A DNA stretch of 64,000 nt from positions 34,590,095 through 34,654,094 of the forward strand of contig CM065682.1 of the NCBI GenBank assembly GCA_017654935.2, written 5' to 3'. The notes below the pieces were generated by a model. The model was not told the origin of the DNA. It searched no databases and worked only from the letters and a program-made list of their open reading frames with translations. This document shows, piece by piece, positions 55,801 to 63,903 of the stretch. The position numbers and the translations under genes were made by a program. This DNA is from Phymorhynchus buccinoides. Lineage: Eukaryota; Mollusca; Gastropoda; Neogastropoda; Raphitomidae. Positions within the stretch are counted from its first letter, which is position 1, and every line of letters begins with the position of its first letter.

Positions 55801-58800
55801 GCATGACGGAGGAGAGGCTGTCCAGTGTGACCAAGCGTGTGGAAGACGTGCAGAGGGAACTGAAGGCGCTGTTGGTCAGTGTGGATGTTTTCTGTTAGTT
55901 TCAGCGGCATGACGGAGGAGAGGCTGTCCAGTGTGACCAAGCGTGTGGAGGACGTGCAGAGGGAACTGAAGGCGCTGTTGGTCAGTGTGGATGTTTTCTG
56001 TTAGTTTCAGCGGCATGACGGAGGAGAGGCTGTCCAGTGTGACCAAGCGTGTGGAAGACGTGCAGAGGGAACTGAAGGCGCTGTTGGTCAGTGTGGATGT
56101 TTTCTGTTAGTTTCAGCGGCATGACGGAGGAGAGGCTGTCCAGTGTGACCAAGCGTGTGGAGGACGTGCAGAGGGAACTGAAGGCTCTGTTGGTCAGTGT
56201 GGATGTTTTCTGTTAGTTTCAACGGCATGACGGAGGAGAGGCTGTCCAGTGTGACCAAGCGTGTGGAAGACGTGCAGAGGGAACTGAAGGCGCTGTTGGT
56301 CAGTGTGTGTTTTCTGTTAGTTTCAGCGGCATGACGGAGGAGAGGCTGTCCAGTGTGACCAAGCGTGTGGAAGACGTGCAGAGGGAACTGAAGGCGCTGT
56401 TGGTCAGTGTGTGTTTTCTGTTAGTTTCAGCGGCATGACGGAGGAGAGGCTGTCCAGTGTGACCAAGCGTGTGGAAGACGTGCAGAGGGAACTGAAGGCG
56501 CTGTTGGTCAGTGTGTGTTTTCTGTTAGTTTCAGCGGCATGACGGAGGAGAGGCTGTCCAGTGTGACCAAGCGTGTGGAGGACGTGCAGAGGGAACTGAA
56601 GGCACTGTTGGTCAGTGTGGATGTTTTCTGTTAGTTTCAGCGGCATGACGGAGGAGAGGCTGTCCAGTGTGACCAAGCGTGTGGAAGACGTGCAGAGGGA
56701 ACTGAAGGCGCTGTTGCCCCCCGATGCCATCCTGTGCGGACAGTCCTTGTGGAACGACCTCAACGCTCTCAAGGTAGGCACTGTGCAGGGAGCTTTCCCT
56801 GGGTGTTTTTTGCGTTTTCATTGATAATCTATTCTACATATACCAAAGGGGGTTGCGTACCCCTCAAAATGACGCAAGCATGACATGATTTTTTTTATGA
56901 TCTCTACGATTTGAGGGGGGGGGGGGGGGGGTACATACGTCCCCAACCAACGCGCAGACCTGTTAGTACTCTAGTGTTAATTCTATCTTCAAAATCAAGG
57001 GGTCAGAATCAGGGTCACATGAATATTTTAAGGGGCCTCTCTTCCAAATTTGTTACTTTAAAAAGAACTGTGCTTCAGGTGAAAAGTTGCTACGTTTTGT
57101 GGCGCACTGGCTTGAAATCAGATGGGAGATTTGAGCGTAAAAATCTGGTAAGTCAAAATTGAAAGGACTGAATTGTTTTTGAGATACTTGATATTTTGAG
57201 ATACAAAAAAAAGGTTTTGCAATAAGAAGGCTTAAACTGGGTTAAAGAAATACTGTGAATTATCTTCTTTTTTTTATGGTACAGTGGAACCTCCCTTATA
57301 AGACTCCCTCCCATATAAGACCTACTTCTCTGAGACATTGCCCTTTGTAAGTATTAAAATTACCTCCCTTATAAGACCCCTCCTTTACAAGACCTCAATC
57401 TATTCTATCATCCTTACCATTCCACTACAAAGTGCATATTTGTACAAGATTAGCTTGGAAGACAGAACAAAATCAAGAGTGTCTTACTACCACAACTCCC
57501 AATCCACGTAACTTCCGGTGTAGCAGACTACTCACTTTCTTTCAAGCTAGCATGGAAGGCAGGCTTGTTATTCTGTTTCTCCAGGAATTTTTTCTCCTGC
57601 TTTCAGCTTTATGAGTGTCTTTTGTTTTCCTTTAGTTTTCTTTGTGTTGCTTTGCTACTTGGGTAAGTTCGTTCGGCCTCCCCCCCTTTTTGGTTGTAAT
57701 CTTTGTGAAGATTTCGGGCCTGTTGGTCAAAAGGTGGGCGTGGCTTCTGGCTTCGGGTTTCGCGTTATGGAATCTACTCCTTCTAAAAAAGTTGTAGATT
57801 CTTCGGCGTTAGTTGGCAAACCTTCAAGTAGTTCAACTAAGGAACCTCAGCCTACTCCTCCCAGGGATGACAAGGGCCGTTTTCTAAAATCGAGTCCTTC
57901 AGAGAAGTCTTTGTCCAAGTCAAATTCTCGGTCAAGAAGTTCGAGTAGGTCTCACTCTTCGCGTTCGGTTCAAGATACAAAGCAAGTGGTGTCGGAATTG
58001 CTGGCTCATTTGCGTTCTACGGGCGAATTGTCTTCGGCCATGCCGTTCTCCTTCTCCCAAGTGGACTCGGCTGGTTTGGTCCAGCACATTTCGGTGGATG
58101 ATTCTCATGTTGATTTGTTGGGTGTTTTGGACGATGACCCGGCCTTTTCGACGGTCGGTCTTCCACTCCAGGATTCGTTGTCCGTTGAAGATCTCTCACG
58201 GATGGAGCTGCAAACCGGCATCCGGGTTTTTCCCGAACAAGGTCAGTACGGCTCTTCTAGCCAAGCTAGCTCCCGTACCCCATTGGTTCCTGGCGTTCAT
58301 GATACCGCACGGGCACTTCCGGTTCTGGAAGAAGAAGCTGCGAAGAAACCGGTGGTGCTGTCCGACTTGTCTTACAGAGCTATAGACAACCGGGCGGTAC
58401 CCACCGATGCCACCATTACGCCTGGTGATGCCGGCCGAAAAACGGACGATGCCGCTAATGGGGGTAGCTTCCCTGGCGACGGCAGCCTCGGTGCCTTAGG
58501 CACCGGGCCGGCATCCGCACCCGGGGTTCTCCGGAGCGGACCGGCCACGGCGACATGGTCTCGCGGGTCCACCACGGGCACGGCGGCTACGGCCTCTGCC
58601 GTGGGTGGTCCCCAGGCCCAGGACCGTACGACGGCAGGCATTCAGTCCATGGGACGTTTGCCTCGGCCCGTACCGGTCACGCCCGTTACCGCTGGTATGG
58701 TTCCACCGGTTTCAGGGCAGGTTCCTCAGCGGTCCTACTCTCACCAGGAAGTTATGGACCTTTTGTCGCGTCGTTCTTCCTTGGGTCAGTCAGCTCAGCC

Positions 58801-61800
58801 GGCGGCGTCGGTTACGGCTTCGGATCACACGGTGGATCCTATGGAAGAGGATTTTTCTGATCCTTCTGTTTCTGGCATACAAGGGTATCTGGCGGCCTTG
58901 CAGCCTTACTGCCAGGATGTTGTCTCGGTGGAGTCCTCTCAGGTTCTGCCCCAGGATGATGCTTTCGGTACCCTTCAGTCTCGGCGTGGTCATAGACTGG
59001 TCTTGCAGTGCTCTTCGTCGATTTGTGATGCTCTCGATTTGGCTGACACACACATGTGGTCTAGAGCTAAACAGTCTAGAAGGGAACAGGAGGTGTCCCC
59101 ACCTATTCCTTCTCTGTCCGGTTCATGTCCTGTGGTTCCTCAGTTCGCCCCAGTTCTTCCCATGGAGAGTGAGTTTTTGCCGATTCCAGCCTTTTCGGCT
59201 CTTTCCCAGGAGGAAATTTCTGATCTTGGTCTGTTGCTGAATGGTCCTTCCATCAGGTCGGTGTCCATCCCTGCCAAGTCTTACTTGTCTCTGGAGAAGG
59301 CTGTCTCGCAATCATTGATGCATTGTTCCACGGCTACTGCTGCACACGGTCTTCCCACTCTGTTGGGCAGGACCTCCACGGGCCGTCCTGAGGATTTTCG
59401 TCTGGCGGATGCCATTGATGAGCAGGCTTTAGGCTGCCTTCTGTCAGCCTTGCGTGATTCAGTTCAACTCACCGCTCTGGGCCTCGCTACCTTGCGTAGT
59501 AGGCTTTCGGCCTTTTTCAGGGATCAAGCTCTCCAACAGTCCTCTCTTGCCATGTTGGAGGTGGAACGTCGTGCCCTTCGTTCGGACCCAATCCCTTCCT
59601 CAGGAATTTTTGCTTCGGCAAGGGTGTCCAAAGTTAAGGAGGCTATGCTGTTCCCACTCTGTTGGGCAGGACCTCCACGGGCCGTCCTGAGGATTTTCGT
59701 CTGGCGGATGCCATTCAGGCTTTAGGCTGCCTTCTGTCTCTCACGTAGTAGGCTTTCGGCCTTTTTCAGGGACAAGCTCTCCAACAGTCCTCTCTTCCTG
59801 GAACGTCGTGCCCTTCGTTCGGACCCAATCCCTTCCTCAGGAATTTTTGCTTTTGCAGGCGTGTTCGGGTCGTCAGTCCCTCTCTCACAATGACAGGGGC
59901 TACTTTGCAGACCTTGGCGGCTAGGGCTAGGCCACCCTCTCGTTCTGCTTCTGTGTCTCCTGCTCGTTTCCAGCAGCGTGGTGCATTTTCAGCCCGTCGG
60001 GCCTCTTCTTCTTCCTCTCGCTTTCGTACTCCACAGCCGTTGAGGAACTCGTTCCGTGGCTCTTCTCAGCCGTACCCTTCTCCTTCGGCTCGGGGCAGGC
60101 CCTTCCAGCGCGGTGCAAATCGCTCTACTCGTTTTCAGAACTCAAAACGCTACCCTCCTTTTCAGTAGGGCCCGCGCGGCTTCGGGTGGATCCCGAGTTG
60201 GCTGTTCCATCAAGTGTGGACTCTCTGGCTCAGCATCACCTTCAGTGGTCTCTGCTGTCAGTCAGCTCTTGGATCCTCCGTGTCGTGCGGGATGGGTTCC
60301 GCTTTCCGCTGCTCGCGGAACCTCCTCTCTCGCGGGTGCCTATTGTCTTTCCTCCCCCTGCAGATCCTCTTCGCTTTCAGATCTTGGACGCAGAGGTCAA
60401 GTCCCTTCTGGACAAGGGTGCTGTGATTCCAGTACCCAACCCGGGCCCGGGTTTCTACTCGCGCATGTTCACTGTACCAAAGAAGAACGGCGAGTTCCGT
60501 CCAGTGCTGGACTTGTCTCCTCTCAATGCTTTTCTGCGCCCCATGGCGTTCAGAATGGAGACGGCTGCTTCGGTTCGCAACTTCATCCAGCCGGGGGATT
60601 GGGCGACTTCCATAGACCTCAAGGATGCCTATTTCCATGTTTCGATCCACCCAGATCGAAGGCATCTCTTGAGGTTCGTATGGGGGAACACGACTTATCA
60701 GTTCGTAGTCCTTCCCTTCGGGCTCTCTCTGGCCCCATGGATTTTCACCATGGTGGTCAGGGAGTTCGTCGGCGTGGCCAGGTCCAGGGGGATCCGTCTC
60801 AAGGTGTACCTGGACGACTGGCTCACCTTGGCTCAGTCCAGGGACCGGTGCCAGGAACACACCTCGGAGCTCCAGGCCCTAACCGTCCAGGTTGGCTTCA
60901 ACGTGAACGTCAAAAAGTCGGATTTGACTCCGGCCCAGGAATTCAAATATCTGGGGATGGTATTCAATACCCAGACGTTCACGGTCTGTCCGTCTTCGGA
61001 GCGGATCCAGTCCATTCAGTCCTTTCTGGAAAGCCTTCTGTTGGCGGGTTCAGCAACGGTTCGTCAACTTCTCAAGTTGCTGGGCTTCATGGAGTCCTTG
61101 GCAGACCTCTTGCCTCTGGGTCGTCTGCACAAGCGTCCTCTACAACGGAAGTGTGCGGAACTCGGGGTTTCTCATCTTCCTCTGGAATCTCAGATCGTTT
61201 TGGGCCCGTGGTTTCGCAGTTCAGTCCTCCAGTGGTTGGACCCGGTTTGGCTGGGGTCCTCAGTTCCCATTCGGCCTCTCCACCATCAAGAATTCCTTTT
61301 CACGGATGCGTCAAAGGAAGGTTGGGGGGCTCATCTGGACCGGCGGGAGGTTTCGGGGTTGTGGTCCGAAGCAGAGTCGTCTCTCCACATCAATTTTCTG
61401 GAGATGGAGGCGGTTTCGCTCGCGCTCAAAGCGCTACTTCCCCTGCTACGAGGCAAGTGGGTCACAGTTTGTGGCGACAACACCACGTGCCTCTCATACC
61501 TTCGGCGTCAGGGGGGCACGAAATCGCCTTCACTCTCCAGGAAGGCAGAGGAGATCCTGCTTTGGACTGCACGGAATTCCATTCATCTAACCGTGGAGTT
61601 CATTCCCGGGAAGCTGAATGTTCTCGCCGACCAGCTGAGCCGTTCCAACCAGGTGATTGCAACGGAGTGGACTCTCGTCCATCGGGTCCTTCAACCCATT
61701 TGGTCGATGTGGGGAAAGCCACACGTCGACTTGTTTGCAACTCGCTTCAGCCGGCGTCTTCCGCTCTTCGTCTCCCCGATGGCAGATCCCTTGGCATGGG

Positions 61801-63903
61801 CAAGGAATGCCTTCAGTCTCCAGTGGTCGGGTCTGTGGGCCTACGCCTACCCACCCACAGCTCTTCTTCCAAGGGTGTTGGAAAAGTGCGCTCGGGAGCG
61901 TCCTGCTCTCATTCTCATAGCGCCAAGATGGGAAAACAGTCCGTGGTTCCCCGAGCTGTTAGCTCTCACCCACGTGCCGGGTGTTCCCCTCCAGTTGACC
62001 CCAAGGTCTCTGGTTCAACCGCGCACAGGCGTTCCGCATCGAAATCCTGCCGTCCTTCATCTGACCGCTTGGCTACTTTGCGGTCAGGGTTGCGGTCACA
62101 GGGTCTGAGAAGTGAAGCCATTGAAGTGATTCTTCAATCCCGCCGTCAAAGCACTAATACCTTGTATTCCTTGCGTTGGACCTCTTGGTTCAATTTCTGT
62201 ACAGTTGAGTCTTTTTCTCCTTTGCACCCGACTGGTGCTCAGTTTGTTTCCTTTTTGTCTCATTTGCATAATGAGAAGGGCCTCTTGGCCCAAACTTTGT
62301 CAGGTTATAAGTCGGCGGTTATTAGCACTATTTCTATTGCTACTGGTCGTCAACCTTCCTTTGCTTCTTCTGTTTTGGTTTCCCATTTTTTGGATGGTTT
62401 GCGTAATAAGTCAATTCGCCCGACCATCAGACTTCCGCAATGGGACGTTTTTCTTGTGCTTCACTTTCTCAGGTCAGAATGTGAACCGCTTTCTTCGTTA
62501 TCTTTTAAGCTTCTTTCTTTTAAGACGCTTTTCCTTGTTAGTCTTGCCTTAGCGAGACGTGTGAGTGGTATCCACGCTCTTAGTGGTTTAGTTAATGATT
62601 ATGAGTTCGCGGAGGATGGTTCCTCGATCTCCCTGTCTTTTCTACCGGAATTCCGTGCGAAAAATCAATCGGCTCAGCAAGCTTCTCCGTTGGTTGTTAT
62701 CGAGAGTCTCTCTAACATCCTCGCTCCGGACGATGAGGATAGATGTCTGTGCCCGGTTCGCTGTTTGCGCACGTATCTCCTTCGGTCAGCCTCGTTCCGT
62801 AGCCAGAAGCGCCGCCTTTTCATTTCTTTGAATTCCAATTATTCAAGCGATATCCGTAAGGCCACTTTGGCTCGCTGGTTAGTCGAGTTGATTCGACTAG
62901 CCTACTCCCACGCCGATCGTTCTGCGCCCCCAGGTATACGGGCTCACGAAGTTAGGGCTATTAGCACCTCACTAGCCTTGGTCAGGGGTGTTCCAGTCCC
63001 TGCCATTATGTCCTCCGCCTTCTGGAAGTCGGAGACTACCTTTACCTCTTACTATCTGCGCGAGTTTTCCACTCTCCGGCAGGACAACACTTTTGGTATT
63101 CGCCGTGCTGTGTTGTCCTCCAAGACGGTGTCCTTTTGAGGTATGACTTTTGTCTGTTTGTTTTTATAGACTTATTTTAAGTCTTTTGGGGGATATGTAA
63201 CATGCTTTGCGGATTTACCTTCTTATTCTAGAGGGTATGTGTGTGTTTATGTGATATCTCTGTCATGGTTTGTTCCGTGGTCTCAGAGTAGTGCTTTACA
63301 ATTACCCTCCTCCTTGTTGGTAATCTTGCACTTTGTAGTGGAATGGTAAGGATGATAGAATAGATTGAGGAATTTTTATTAATTCTACTATCTATTTTAT
63401 CTATATACTTACCATTCCACTACATTTAATTGACCCTCCCACCTCCCTCCTAATGGTTTTTGAATGTGTACCTTCCCTTTTATTGGGTGCTTGCTTTCAA
63501 GAAAGTGAGTAGTCTGCTACACCGGAAGTTACGTGGATTGGGAGTTGTGGTAGTAAGACACTCTTGATTTTGTTCTGTCTTCCAAGCTAATCTTGTACAA
63601 ATATGCACTTTGTAGTGGAATGGTAAGTATATAGATAAAATAGATAGTAGAATTAATAAAAATTCCTCATTTTGGATGATTTTTGAAGGTCTTATAAGGG
63701 AGGTTCCACTGTACCCACTTTTGAGTTGGTTGGTTTCCACTGTATATTAAACTGTGTGTCCTGGCATTGAATGCTGGTGTGAATGGCCTTGTTTGTTTTC
63801 AGATGTTCCATCCCTACGTCATTGACACCTCCATCATCTTCAACCAGTCGGGGGACAAGAAGATCAGATGTGGCCTTCGAAAATTGGCTTTAAACTTTCT
63901 TGG
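43841..63903 (+). CDS. REXO5: REXO5-like RNA exonuclease (NEF-sp), 5' part, 9 exons
   Basis: DEDDh-family 3'-5' RNA exonuclease; in animals it trims snoRNA and rRNA 3' ends in the nucleus/nucleolus (family knowledge). Proposed coding join: 43859-44104, 46759-46925, 48243-48369, 48685-48781, 50006-50275, 51804-51889, 53584-53702, 56635-56773, 63803-63903, continuing outside. All phases match. Key strings: WCRLNRPRKLSSVVLVILQD, TSLLLSSTQLMQEGYPLPI, FAVDCEM+CETSQ (Exo I Asp/Glu), YDQLVKPYNEITNYLTPFSG, QRELKALLPPDAILCGQSLW then NDLNALK (Exo II Asp), and MFHPYVIDTS. These align in order with vertebrate REXO5. Exo III and any RRM domains lie beyond 64 kb. Three consecutive exons (51804, 53584, 56635) are terminal copies of tandem arrays. 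Confidence 0.93.
44105..46758. other. REXO5 intron 1
   Basis: Holds MITE family M2 copy 2 at about 46150-46372 (GAGCACGCCACCTAGTAATG; ends CAATATAAAGCCCC). Two open stretches, 44368-44637 and 45098-45487, have protein-like composition (for example KPGVEGWNCTVYIQRGEVFF) but no family I recognise and no ATG-plus-splice context. They may be remnants of a mobile element or pseudogene. Confidence 0.45.
46759..46925 (+). CDS. REXO5: REXO5 exon 2
   Basis: Acceptor AATTGCAG (ends 46758), donor GTGAGG (46926). It encodes YGPKINLWLENMVPFGN, then LEDRLPPLFMVDLQHLLLLA and MLKNFSFWAP. It is followed by a split Arg codon leading to WCRL of the next exon, as in the vertebrate stretch ending PSWCRL. The overlapping frame (MVGKHGAVRQ...) does not continue the protein. 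Confidence 0.88.
46926..48242. other. REXO5 intron 2 with repeat P
   Basis: 46960-47040 has TTTCACTAGCCCTCCGGGCG and CACTAGCCCGAA, an internally repeated motif. 47795-47935 is repeat P ending in (AAC)n. No exon seen. Confidence 0.55.
48243..48369 (+). CDS. REXO5: REXO5 exon 3
   Basis: Acceptor TTACGCGCAG (ends 48242), donor GTGAGT (48370). It encodes RWCRLNRPRKLSSVVLVILQ, DVSITDFEEHPDCFSF and LKNSFLS. WCRLxxxRxLSxVVxVIL is a strong family match. Confidence 0.95.
48370..48684. other. REXO5 intron 3, CA and GA microsatellites
   Basis: Short intron filled with CACACA, GAGAGA and GTGTGCGC tracts. Small ORFs here are artefacts. Confidence 0.7.
48685..48781 (+). CDS. REXO5: REXO5 exon 4
   Basis: Acceptor TGTTTTCAG (ends 48684), donor GTGAGT (48782). 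It encodes CVEMVSPVQYHSCVEKEISR and VPLLISQLKCYT with one leftover base. Conservation is modest; support comes from phases on both sides and position. Confidence 0.82.
48782..50005. other. REXO5 intron 4
   Basis: AT-rich intron with no recognised element. The 3' end has a strong T tract before the AAG acceptor. Confidence 0.5.
50006..50275 (+). CDS. REXO5: REXO5 exon 5
   Basis: A T-rich tract and acceptor CCTTAAG (ends 50005), donor GTTAGT (50276). It encodes NRKDIREKVIRLISKSPE, a polar Ser/Thr/Glu-rich linker, then RTSLLLSSTQLMQEGYPLPI and HCKN. The last part matches vertebrate CLLTKEEMRTFHFPL before the nuclease core. The non-consensus acceptor leaves a small doubt about the first base. 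Confidence 0.85.
50276..50900. other. REXO5 intron 5, proximal part
   Basis: AT-rich sequence and a GT/GG-rich stretch (50720-50765). At 50705-50723 it contains GTTGATAACTGTGACGATA, the same 19 bases found at every junction of the adjacent 120-bp array. Confidence 0.7.
50901..51803 (+). repeat. 120-bp tandem array of splice acceptor + exon 6 head (REXO5)
   Basis: Exon starts at 50964, 51084, 51204, 51324, 51444, 51564, 51684 and functional 51804, all exactly 120 bp apart. Units differ by only a base or two (GACGATAAC/GATGATAAC; AAGTGTAGT/AAGTATAGT), so the array is young. Each unit: TTTGTGTGTTCAG acceptor, 65 exon bases to CCTCACAGT, then TGATAACTGTGA and intron. The 345-residue ORF through the array is in a different frame from exon 6. 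Confidence 0.95.
51804..51889 (+). CDS. REXO5: REXO5 exon 6, Exo I motif; last copy of a 120-bp array
   Basis: Acceptor GTGTGTTCAG (ends 51803), donor GTATGC (51890). It reads KRYEGYAFSKDSYRPVTPHS then PMFAVDCEM; DCE supplies two of the acidic metal ligands. Seven upstream copies carry the same acceptor and exon start through CCTCACAGT. In the coding frame each upstream copy then meets TGA, so inclusion would truncate the protein. Confidence 0.94.
51890..53113. other. REXO5 intron 6, microsatellite and unknown repeat
   Basis: 52430-52620 repeats the phrase ATAGGACA...TGTCCT several times in both orientations (possible small repeat). 52772-52832 is (CA)30. 52905-52975 has a tandem duplication of AGTTCAACTATTCACTAACT. 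No exon recognised. Confidence 0.55.
53114..53583 (+). repeat. Tandem array of splice acceptor + exon 7 head (REXO5)
   Basis: TGTGAGACCAGCCAGAAGGC starts at 53114, 53235, 53344, 53464 and functional 53584 (spacing 121, 109, 120, 120). Upstream units break from the exon after CCAGGGTGTCT and continue into TTAAGCTCTCTCACTCATT and CTGCTCACTTCACTCCCC. The first copy has lost its AG (CACCG instead of CGCAG). In the last two units the coding frame stays open across the 120-bp unit. Confidence 0.93.
53584..53702 (+). CDS. REXO5: REXO5 exon 7; last copy of an array of five
   Basis: Acceptor TGTGCGCAG (ends 53583), donor GTGAGT (53703). It encodes CETSQKAFELTRVSVVNEVK, EVVYDQLVKPYNEI and TNYLTP (last Pro split). 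The first Cys completes DCEMC. ELTRxSxV and LVKP are family hallmarks. Four truncated copies of its first 42 bases lie upstream. Confidence 0.95.
53830..54010 (-). mobile_element. tRNA-derived SINE
   Basis: Minus strand reads GCCGAGTGGTTAAAGCTGCT (box A), then GGGGTTCAAATCCCATTCGG (box B), and ends near GGAGTCATTGGTGATAGA. It looks Ser/Leu-tRNA-like. The position in an intron and the extended body argue against a functional tRNA. Confidence 0.75.
54011..54599. other. REXO5 intron 7, no further features
   Basis: AT-rich intron. GCTGTTG at 54600-54606 marks the start of the exon-8 array. Confidence 0.5.
54600..56634 (+). repeat. 106-bp tandem array of splice acceptor + exon 8 head (REXO5)
   Basis: Twenty exon-8 starts (TTTCAGCGGCATGACGGAGG) from 54631 to the functional 56635, 106 bp apart, or 104 bp in five units that lack GA in GTGTGGATG. 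Each unit is 82 exon bases to GCGCTGTTG followed by a 24-bp (or 22-bp) stretch GTCAGTGTGGATGTTTTCTG + TTAG, which begins GT and ends AG. The 7-mer GCTGTTG is shared by the intron edge (54600) and the exon (56710). ORFs on the minus strand are repeat translations. Confidence 0.96.
56635..56773 (+). CDS. REXO5: REXO5 exon 8, Exo II motif; last copy of an array of twenty
   Basis: Acceptor TTTTCTGTTAG (ends 56634), donor GTAGGC (56774). The first T completes Pro; then FSGMTEERLSSVTKRVEDVQ, RELKALLPPDAILCGQSL and WNDLNALK. The Asp in NDL is the Exo II ligand. Nineteen upstream units repeat the exon up to GCGCTGTTG. Confidence 0.95.
56774..57279. other. REXO5 intron 8, proximal part
   Basis: Contains a G-run (56916-56931). 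57128-57200 (GGTAAGTCAAAATTGAAAGG) resembles 10120-10190 in another intron (GGCAAGTCAAAATTGAACAG), a further short dispersed repeat. No exon. Confidence 0.5.
57767..60168 (+). pseudogene. DIRS-2 gag-like ORF, broken by an internal duplication
   Basis: ATG at 57767 (MESTPSKKVVDSSAL, Ser-rich) runs open to 59725. The gag C-terminus resumes at 59890 in another frame (RFQQRGAFSARR, QNSKRYPPFQ) and stops with TAG at 60166. Between them 59652-59875 is a second, gapped copy of 59351-59634 (shared CACTCTGTTGGGCAGGACCT). Conserved with element 1: GYLAALQPYCQD, and the pattern PEDFRLADAIDEQALG / PEDFRLRDGVDERALG. Without the duplication, gag would be about as long as in element 1. Confidence 0.82.
60186..62108 (+). 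CDS. DIRS-2 reverse transcriptase / RNase H / methylase-like polyprotein
   Basis: About 640 residues, intact. RT: GFYSRMFTVPKKNGEFRPVL, IDLKDAYFHVSIHP, FGLSLAPWIFT and KVYLDDWLTLA. RNase H: LFTDASKEGWGAHLD, CGDNTTCLSYLRRQGG, LNVLADQLSRSN. C-terminal methylase-like region: HVDLFATRFSRRLPLFVSP, NAFSLQWSG, YAYPPTALL, NSPWFPELL. No in-frame ATG before the RT core (first usable start is GTG at 60186). The frame is -1 relative to gag and open across the gag stop. Confidence 0.94.
   Translation: MDPELAVPSSVDSLAQHHLQWSLLSVSSWILRVVRDGFRFPLLAEPPLSRVPIVFPPPADPLRFQILDAEVKSLLDKGAVIPVPNPGPGFYSRMFTVPKKNGEFRPVLDLSPLNAFLRPMAFRMETAASVRNFIQPGDWATSIDLKDAYFHVSIHPDRRHLLRFVWGNTTYQFVVLPFGLSLAPWIFTMVVREFVGVARSRGIRLKVYLDDWLTLAQSRDRCQEHTSELQALTVQVGFNVNVKKSDLTPAQEFKYLGMVFNTQTFTVCPSSERIQSIQSFLESLLLAGSATVRQLLKLLGFMESLADLLPLGRLHKRPLQRKCAELGVSHLPLESQIVLGPWFRSSVLQWLDPVWLGSSVPIRPLHHQEFLFTDASKEGWGAHLDRREVSGLWSEAESSLHINFLEMEAVSLALKALLPLLRGKWVTVCGDNTTCLSYLRRQGGTKSPSLSRKAEEILLWTARNSIHLTVEFIPGKLNVLADQLSRSNQVIATEWTLVHRVLQPIWSMWGKPHVDLFATRFSRRLPLFVSPMADPLAWARNAFSLQWSGLWAYAYPPTALLPRVLEKCARERPALILIAPRWENSPWFPELLALTHVPGVPLQLTPRSLVQPRTGVPHRNPAVLHLTAWLLCGQGCGHRV
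61928..63139 (+). CDS. DIRS-2 tyrosine recombinase
   Basis: 403 residues from ATG at 61928, overlapping the RT ORF by about 180 bases; a shorter start is possible. It has SRRQSTNTLYSLRWTSWF, catalytic ALARRVSGIHALSG, AHEVRAIST (His 340, Arg 343) and FTSYYLREF with the nucleophile at Tyr 375/376. All tetrad positions are present. About as conserved with element 1 as the RT. Confidence 0.94.
   Translation: MGKQSVVPRAVSSHPRAGCSPPVDPKVSGSTAHRRSASKSCRPSSDRLATLRSGLRSQGLRSEAIEVILQSRRQSTNTLYSLRWTSWFNFCTVESFSPLHPTGAQFVSFLSHLHNEKGLLAQTLSGYKSAVISTISIATGRQPSFASSVLVSHFLDGLRNKSIRPTIRLPQWDVFLVLHFLRSECEPLSSLSFKLLSFKTLFLVSLALARRVSGIHALSGLVNDYEFAEDGSSISLSFLPEFRAKNQSAQQASPLVVIESLSNILAPDDEDRCLCPVRCLRTYLLRSASFRSQKRRLFISLNSNYSSDIRKATLARWLVELIRLAYSHADRSAPPGIRAHEVRAISTSLALVRGVPVPAIMSSAFWKSETTFTSYYLREFSTLRQDNTFGIRRAVLSSKTVSF
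63326..63418. repeat. DIRS-2 internal complementary region
   Basis: TTTGTAGTGGAATGGTAAGG + ATGATAGAATAGATT is the reverse complement of the left end; GAGGAATTTTTATTAATTCT onward is the reverse complement of the right end. The joint ATTGAGGAA equals the circle junction TTCCTCAAT. Confidence 0.92.
63499..63669 (-). repeat. DIRS-2 right terminal repeat (inverted)
   Basis: Reverse complement of 57412-57541 plus about 40 outer bases (GATAAAATAGATAGTAGAAT) that are not present at the left end but are present in the internal complementary region. Confidence 0.9.
63803..63903 (+). CDS. REXO5: REXO5 exon 9 (last one in the window)
   Basis: Acceptor GTTTGTTTTCAG (ends 63802), donor GTACGG (63904). 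It encodes MFHPYVIDTSIIFNQSGDKK and IRCGLRKLALNFLG with two leftover bases. HPYVIDTS is diagnostic for REXO5/REXO1-type nucleases. The intron upstream contains a MITE with DIRS element 2. Confidence 0.94.

Larger units (their letters stand above)
57398..63669 (+). mobile_element. DIRS-type tyrosine-recombinase retrotransposon 2
   Basis: A 6.3-kb element with the same ORF order as DIRS-1 and clearly diverged from it. Left terminal repeat 57398-57541 and inverted right repeat 63499-63669 share CATTCCACTACAAAGTGCAT and so on. The internal complementary region is at about 63326-63418. Integration is inside MITE M1 without target duplication; CCTCA is shared by target and element ends. RT and recombinase are intact; the gag ORF is disrupted near 59650-59880. 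Confidence 0.95.
57280..63713. mobile_element. Pogo-like MITE M1, split by DIRS-2
   Basis: Left part 57282-57397 (TIR CAGTGGAACCTCCCTTATAA) and right part 63670-63711 (TTTTGGATGATTTTTGAAGG ... CCACTG), flanked by TA. Removing the DIRS gives a roughly 160-bp MITE with inverted ends. The undisrupted join GACCTCATTTTGG is seen in the half copy at 926-940. Confidence 0.85.

Noticed and set aside
50901..56634. CRISPR-like appearance of regularly spaced repeats
   Set aside because: Whole units repeat, with no unique spacers. The genome is eukaryotic and the units derive from adjacent exons.
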